Positions 59,913 to 64,000 of a DNA stretch of 64,000 nucleotides are shown piece by piece (the stretch's first letter is position 1; each line of letters starts with the position of its first letter). Both the position numbers and the translations under genes were made by a program. The stretch comes from Amycolatopsis azurea DSM 43854 (GTDB lineage: Bacteria; Actinomycetota; Actinomycetes; Mycobacteriales; Pseudonocardiaceae), in contig NZ_MUXN01000007.1 of the NCBI RefSeq assembly GCF_001995215.1, positions 152,117-216,116 of the forward strand. The letters run 5' to 3'. The notes beneath the pieces are model-generated. The model did not search any database, was not told where the DNA came from, and saw only the letters and a program-made list of their open reading frames with translations.

Positions 59913-61730
59913 ATGACACAGACGGTGGACCGGATCGAGGCGACGGGCTCGCCGCAGGCTCGGGTCGACGCGTGGCTGAGCCGGTTCGAAGCGGCCCTCG
60001 CCGCCCGCGACACCGAAGCCGCCGCCGCGCTCTTCGCCGTCGACAGCTACTGGCGTGACCTGGTCGCCTTCACCTGGACGATCAAGACGGTCGAAGGCCG
60101 CGACGGTGTCACCGACCTGCTCGGCGCCTGCCTCGACCGGATCGAGCTGTCCGGATTCCGCACCACCGAGACACCGACCGAGGCCGACGGCGTGACCGAG
60201 GCGTGGCTGGAGTTCGAGACCGCGACGGGCCGTGCGAAAGGCCACTTGCGGCTGAAGGACGAAGGCGCCTGGACGTTGCTGACGAGCCTGCGCGAGCTCA
60301 AGGGTTTCGAGGAGCGGCGCAACGAACAGCGGTCGAAGGGCGTCGAGCACGGCGTCGTCCGCGGCCGGAAGTCCTGGGCCGAGAAGCGCGAGGAAGAGCA
60401 GACGCGGCTCGGCTACGACGAGCAGCCGTACGTCGTCGTCATCGGCGGCGGCCAGGGCGGTATCGCGCTCGGTGCCAGGCTTCGGCAGCTCGACGTGCCG
60501 ACGCTCGTCCTGGAACGCAACGAGCGGCCGGGCGACTCGTGGCGCAAGCGGTACAAGAACCTCTGCCTGCACGACCCGGTCTGGTACGACCACCTGCCCT
60601 ATCTGCCGTTCCCGGACAACTGGCCGGTGTTCGCGCCCAAGGACAAGATCGCCGACTGGCTGGAGATGTACACGCGGCTCATGGAGGTGCCGTACTGGAC
60701 CAGCACCGAGGTGACCTCCGCGTCCTGGGACGAGGAGAAGGAGCAGTGGCTGGTGACCGTCGTCCGCGAGGGCGAGGAGCTGGTGCTCACGCCGCGGCAC
60801 GTCGTGTTCGCGACCGGGATGTCCGGCAAGCCGAATTTCCCGTCGTTCCCCGGGATGGACGAGTTCGGCGGCGATCAGCACCATTCGTCACAGCACCCCG
60901 GCCCGGACGCGTACGCCGGCAAGAAGGCCGTCGTGGTCGGCTCCAACAACTCCGCGCACGACATCTGCGCGGCGCTGTGGGAACACGGCGCCGACGTCAC
61001 CATGGTGCAGCGGTCCTCGACGCATATCGTCAAGTCGGATTCCCTGATGGACCTCGGTCTCGGCGACCTGTACTCGGAACGCGCGGTGCAAGCGGGGATC
61101 ACCACCGACAAGGCGGACATGATCTTCGCGTCGATCCCGTACCGGATCATGCCGCAGTTCCAGATCCCGGTGTACGACGCGATCCGTGAGCGGGACAAGG
61201 ACTTCTACGCGCGGCTGGAGGCGGCCGGGTTCCGGCACGACTGGGGCGACGATGGATCGGGCCTGTTCCTGAAGTACCTGCGCCGCGGTTCCGGTTACTA
61301 CATCGACGTCGGCGCTTCGGAACTGGTGGCCGACGGGAAGATCAAGCTGGCGCACGGCCAGGTCGACCACCTGACCCGGGACGCGGTGGTGCTGTCCGAC
61401 GGCACGGAACTCGAAGCGGACGTCGTCGTCTACGCCACCGGGTACGGCTCGATGAACGGCTGGGTCGCGGACCTGGTCGGGCAGGAGACCGCGGACCGGG
61501 TCGGCAAGTGCTGGGGCCTCGGCTCGGACACGACGAAGGACCCCGGCCCGTGGGAAGGGGAGCAGCGCAACATGTGGAAGCCCACCCGGCAGGAAGGCCT
61601 GTGGTTCCACGGCGGGAACCTGCACCAGTCGCGGCACTACTCCCTTTATCTGGCGCTGCAACTGAAAGCGCGCTACGAGGGCATCCCGACGCCGGTGTTC
61701 GGCCTCCAGGAGGTGCATCACAAGTCGTGA
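59913..61730 (+). CDS. Flavin-containing monooxygenase with N-terminal NTF2-like domain
   Basis: The 605-residue protein has an N-terminal SnoaL/NTF2-like domain (residues ~1-140, SRFEAALAARDTEAAAALFAVDSYWRDLVAF) and then a complete FMO. The FMO carries the FAD motif VIGGGQGGIALGARL at ~178, ERPGDSWRKRYKNLCLHDP, the NADP site VVGSNNSAHDICAALWEHGADV, and the late ATGYG motif (VVYATGYGSMNGWV). Such fused FMOs oxidise small N-, S- or carbonyl compounds; the substrate is unknown. The ATG at 59913 follows AGGAG by six bases. The divergent GAF regulator and the TGCAAC dyad suggest induction by the substrate. Confidence 0.9.
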   Translation: MTQTVDRIEATGSPQARVDAWLSRFEAALAARDTEAAAALFAVDSYWRDLVAFTWTIKTVEGRDGVTDLLGACLDRIELSGFRTTETPTEADGVTEAWLEFETATGRAKGHLRLKDEGAWTLLTSLRELKGFEERRNEQRSKGVEHGVVRGRKSWAEKREEEQTRLGYDEQPYVVVIGGGQGGIALGARLRQLDVPTLVLERNERPGDSWRKRYKNLCLHDPVWYDHLPYLPFPDNWPVFAPKDKIADWLEMYTRLMEVPYWTSTEVTSASWDEEKEQWLVTVVREGEELVLTPRHVVFATGMSGKPNFPSFPGMDEFGGDQHHSSQHPGPDAYAGKKAVVVGSNNSAHDICAALWEHGADVTMVQRSSTHIVKSDSLMDLGLGDLYSERAVQAGITTDKADMIFASIPYRIMPQFQIPVYDAIRERDKDFYARLEAAGFRHDWGDDGSGLFLKYLRRGSGYYIDVGASELVADGKIKLAHGQVDHLTRDAVVLSDGTELEADVVVYATGYGSMNGWVADLVGQETADRVGKCWGLGSDTTKDPGPWEGEQRNMWKPTRQEGLWFHGGNLHQSRHYSLYLALQLKARYEGIPTPVFGLQEVHHKS

Positions 61731-61745
61731 GGGATCGGTCGGGCT

Positions 61746-61793
61746 GGTCGTGAGTGGTGAGTCGCGTTCTAACGCGACTCACCACTCACGACC
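61746..61793. repeat. Intergenic palindrome, family B copy 2
   Basis: Perfect 23-base arms (61746-61768 and 61771-61793) start GGTCGTGAGTGGTGAGTCGC and surround a two-base loop, CT. It begins 15 bp after the monooxygenase stop and is a likely terminator. It has the same design and ends as the copy at 63645. Confidence 0.88.
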
Positions 61794-61812
61794 ACCGTGC
61801 CGAGCCGGGGCT

Positions 61813-61967
61813 TTCGTGTGACTGAGTGGACGGCTCGTGTGATCAGATGGACGACACGCGTGACTGGCTGGACGACACGCTCTCCGCCGGGTCCCACCCC
61901 GTGTCGTCCACCCCGTCACACATGTCGTCCGTCTGATCACACGTGTCGTCCATCTGATCACGCGAGA
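61813..61967. repeat. Complex nested palindrome cluster
   Basis: Units of the type TGATCAGATGGACGACACG occur at least twice on each strand: TGTGATCAGATGGACGACAC near 61839, a variant ACTGGCTGGACGACACG near 61863, and inverted copies CGTGTCGTCC-ACC near 61899, TGTCGTCCGTCTGATCACA near 61923 and CGTGTCGTCCATCTGATCAC near 61942. The whole can fold as one long imperfect hairpin of about 40 bp with an additional arm. No gene is seen in it. Confidence 0.75.
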
Positions 61968-62003
61968 CCGCGCGACCGTAGGTACCTAAGACACCCTGGC
62001 TCC

Positions 62004-62028
62004 AACCCGAATCGCCACTCACGACCCG
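62004..62028. repeat. 25-base exact repeat (shared with 20328-20352)
   Basis: It is identical to 20328-20352 and includes the stop codon of the WYL regulator (62019-62021), so the end of that gene is formed by the repeat. It carries the CCACTCACGACC end of family B palindromes. Confidence 0.75.
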
Positions 62029-62976
62029 GCCGCCCGCGCGTATCGGTGCGCCAGAACGGCGAAGGCGTCCTTCAGTTCAGCGGGCCCGACGACCTCGATG
62101 TCCGCGTCGAACCGTCCGATGCTCGCCGCGAGCCCGGCCCACGACCACGAACCCAGCACCAGACGGCACCGATCCGGGCCCACCTCCTCGACGACGCCGT
62201 CGCGGACGTAGTCGGCGACCGTCGTGGCGGGGAGGTCGAGGATCACCTCGCCGCGACAGGGCCAGTCGCCGGTTTCGGACGCACCCCGGAACCGGCTCGC
62301 GACGAAGGTGGCGACATCGGGGGCGGGCAGCTCGCGCGGGGTGAACCGCGGACCGGTCGGCGTGCGCGGGGTGATCCGGTCGGCCCGGAAGGTGCGCCAG
62401 TCCTGGCGGTCGAGATCCCAGGCGACGAGGTACCAGCGACCGTGCCAGGTGACGAGGTGATGCGGCTCGGCCCGGCGCGGGGGAGACGCGCCCGCGTAGT
62501 CGAACCGCAGGATCTCGCGGGCGTGCACGGCCGCGCCGAGCGCCAGCAGGACGTCGCCGTCGACACGGGGAATCGGACCGGCTCGCGGGCGACTCGACGG
62601 CGGTCACCTGGAGGGTGTCGATCCGGCGCCGCAGCCGCGACGGCATCACCTGCCGGACCGTGTGCAGCGCCCGCATCGCCGCCTCTTCGATCCCCGCGCC
62701 ACTCGTGGTGGCGATCTGGAGCGCGACGGCCAGCGCGACCGCCTGGTCGTCGTCGAACAGCAGCGGCGGCAGTTCGGACCCGGCGTCGAGCCGGTACCCG
62801 CCGTCGGGCCCCTTGACGGTCGCGATGGGGTAGCCGAGCTCGCGAAGCCTGTCGACGTCGCGCCGCACGGTGCGCGGGCTGATGTCCAGCCGCTCGGCCA
62901 GCAGCGCGCCCGGCCAGTCGCGGCGGGCCTGCAACAACGAGAGCATCGACAGCAGACGCGCGGAGGTCTTCGGCAT
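62019..62976 (-). pseudogene. HTH-WYL (YafY/DeoR-like) transcriptional regulator, frameshifted
   Basis: Two frames form one regulator. From ATG 62976, residues 1-~130 carry a DeoR-type HTH (LLAERLDISPRTVRRDVDRLRELGYPIATVKGPDGGYRL) and the start of the WYL region (LPPLLFDDDQAVALAVAL), then lose homology. At about 62575-62580 the continuation DGDVLLALGAAVHAREILRFDYAG and the WYL-domain motif RWYLVAWDLDRQDWRTFRADRI run in another frame to 62019. One extra base (or two missing) in CGGTCCGATT explains the shift. Without sequencing error the product would be truncated before the ligand domain. It is divergent from the DinB gene it likely controlled. Confidence 0.82.
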
Positions 62977-62992
62977 GTTTTCATGATGCCCC

Positions 62993-63021
62993 GGGTAGAG
63001 GCCACACCCTGTCCTCTACCC
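62993..63021. promoter_or_regulatory. Perfect 9-base inverted repeat between WYL regulator and DinB genes
   Basis: GGGTAGAGG (62993-63001) and CCTCTACCC (63013-63021), with an 11-base spacer, lie in the divergent region. They are a likely operator for the WYL regulator, 16 bp beyond its start. Confidence 0.65.
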
Positions 63022-63067
63022 CTGCGAGAGTGGTCGTGTGCCAGAAAACGACAACACGGAGGGCCCG

Positions 63068-63631
63068 ATGACCGCCACGATCCTCGACGCCGAACGCGCC
63101 GACCTGCTCGAAGCCCTCGACACCGTCCGCGCCACGCTGACCACCACCGTCCAGGGGCTCACGGACGAGCAGCTCGACGAGCGCCCGACGGTCAGCGCGC
63201 TGAGCCTCGGCGGCTTGGTCAAGCACGTCGCCTCGATCGAGGAGATGTGGCTGCGTTTCGCGGTCGACGGTCCGTCCGCGATCACTTACGACCTGCCGGA
63301 AGGTGTCACCTGGGCCGACCTCGGCGCCGGGACCGCCCGTGAGTACCCGCAGTGGGCGATCGACCACCAGAACAACTTCAAGATGCTGCCCGGCGACACC
63401 CTCGCGTCGATCCTCGAGCGCTACGAGCAGGTGGCCGCGCGGACGAAGGAGATCGTGTCGTCGATCCCCGACCTGTCCGCGACGCATCCGCTGCCCGAGG
63501 CGCCGTGGAACCCGCCGGGCGCGGTGCGCAGCGTGCGGCGGGTGCTGACGCACGTCATCGCCGAGACCGCGCAGCACGCCGGCCACGCCGACATCCTGCG
63601 CGAGAGCATCGACGGCCAGAAGTCGACCTGA
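63068..63631 (+). CDS. DinB-family protein
   Basis: The 187-residue protein has the DinB four-helix pattern with DLLEALDTVRATLTTTVQGLTDEQL, the first metal His in LGGLVKHVASIEEMW, and the C-terminal His-x3-His type motif in VLTHVIAETAQHAGHADILRE. The family includes probable bacillithiol/mycothiol-dependent transferases. The ATG at 63068 follows GGAGGG; a GTG at 63038 would add ten residues. A WYL-regulator/DinB divergent pair is common in actinobacteria. Confidence 0.88.
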   Translation: MTATILDAERADLLEALDTVRATLTTTVQGLTDEQLDERPTVSALSLGGLVKHVASIEEMWLRFAVDGPSAITYDLPEGVTWADLGAGTAREYPQWAIDHQNNFKMLPGDTLASILERYEQVAARTKEIVSSIPDLSATHPLPEAPWNPPGAVRSVRRVLTHVIAETAQHAGHADILRESIDGQKST

Positions 63632-63644
63632 CCCTCGCTGCTCC

Positions 63645-63692
63645 GGTCGTGAGTGGTAAGTGTCGTTCTAACGACACTTACCACTCACGACC
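63645..63692. repeat. Intergenic palindrome, family B copy 3
   Basis: Perfect 23-base arms (63645-63667 and 63670-63692) begin GGTCGTGAGTGGTAAGTGTC with the two-base loop CT. It begins 13 bp after the DinB stop. A fourth left arm, GGGTCGTGAGTGGTAAGTT, starts at 63964 at the window edge. Confidence 0.9.
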
Positions 63693-63786
63693 CACTTGAC
63701 CTGCCACTCATCGCCACTGTTCCTCGGGCTGAAGGACGCTTTCCCCGCACGCGATGCGATGAAAGCTCCCTGTCGCTCAGAGTGAA

Positions 63787-63833
63787 GGGTGTGTGGAAAT
63801 AGGGACGTTCAGCGTCCCTATTTCCACACACCC
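63787..63833. repeat. Intergenic palindrome, family D
   Basis: Perfect 21-base arms (63787-63807 and 63813-63833), with core TGTGTGGAAATAGGGACG, surround the loop TTCAG. It is the second of three palindromes in a row, in a ~370-bp stretch without genes. Confidence 0.88.
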
Positions 63834-63859
63834 CCCTCGCGACCGGGCCGGTCACGAGG

Positions 63860-63906
63860 GACTGTGTGGATTTCTGGTCATCTAAGGCCCCAAAATCCAC
63901 ACAGTC
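63860..63906. repeat. Intergenic palindrome, family D-like
   Basis: GACTGTGTGGATTT (63860-63873) pairs perfectly with AAATCCACACAGTC (63893-63906), with weaker pairing inside. It shares the TGTGTGGA start with the palindrome at 63787. No gene is visible from 63632 to 64000. Confidence 0.75.
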
Positions 63907-64000
63907 GGTGCCAAAGGTCCTGGCGTCGCGCGGAGCTACTGACCCGGCGACCCTGTCGTGTGGGTCGTGAGTGGTAAGTTGAGCTTCCCCCCGTTCGCCG

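Overview
The window is high-GC actinobacterial chromosome. The codon bias, GTG/TTG starts, many 4-bp ATGA/GTGA overlaps, regulator-rich gene content, an MptB-type GT-C mannosyltransferase, an IrtAB-type siderophore transporter, a 13E12/DUF222-type gene and an LAXTG sortase substrate together suggest a Pseudonocardiaceae genome, most likely Amycolatopsis-like. The genus is inference. No rRNA, tRNA, CRISPR array, intact insertion sequence or prophage was found.

Layout. 0-5.4 kb: threonine catabolism (tdh end, kbl, LysR gene), a TerC-family membrane protein, and a divergent TetR/FAD-monooxygenase pair. 5.4-7.7 kb: a decayed island with a frameshifted DUF222/HNH gene, a duplicated relic of its 3' end, an internally deleted IS110-type transposase and a small immunity-like orphan. 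7.7-14.9 kb: an organic-acid locus (MHS symporter, alpha/beta hydrolase, LysR; divergent acyl-CoA dehydrogenase, class III CoA-transferase, MaoC-like hydratase, CitE-like lyase) whose gene set fits itaconate/C5-dicarboxylate catabolism. 15-20 kb: an AraC gene, then TetR divergent from patatin, SDR and Baeyer-Villiger monooxygenase. 20-25 kb: two secreted proteins (one a papain-like protease) and a large LAL regulator.

25.3-31.1 kb: an iron-uptake operon (TetR, irtA, irtB, alpha/beta hydrolase) behind a strong -35/-10 promoter with an iron-box-like element in its spacer. 31-41.4 kb: YqhA-family and BtrH_N-like proteins, then a 2763-residue surface protein with 16 tandem 128-residue repeats, encoded by a nearly exact 384-bp DNA period, and a C-terminal LAVTG sorting signal. 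41.4-49 kb: RidA plus a 59-residue membrane protein, a DinB-like protein, rhodanese/TetR with paired operators, fused SecDF, a cation/proton antiporter, a DUF4429-like protein, and a two-TM protein with a PLD-like region. 49-54.6 kb: LysR and a streptogrisin-type protease with chitin-binding module, a guanidine-III riboswitch controlling a Gdx/SugE exporter, and a divergent MFS/LysR pair.

54.6-64 kb: TetR/SRPBCC pair, MptB, DUF4230 protein, a second SRPBCC, a GAF regulator divergent from a flavin monooxygenase, a frameshifted WYL regulator divergent from a DinB protein, and a run of intergenic palindromes. Much of the non-coding space is occupied by long, nearly perfect palindromes falling into recurring families. 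These and the giant repeat protein are the least conventional content. The window is otherwise short operons each facing its own local regulator, often with a visible inverted-repeat operator between them.
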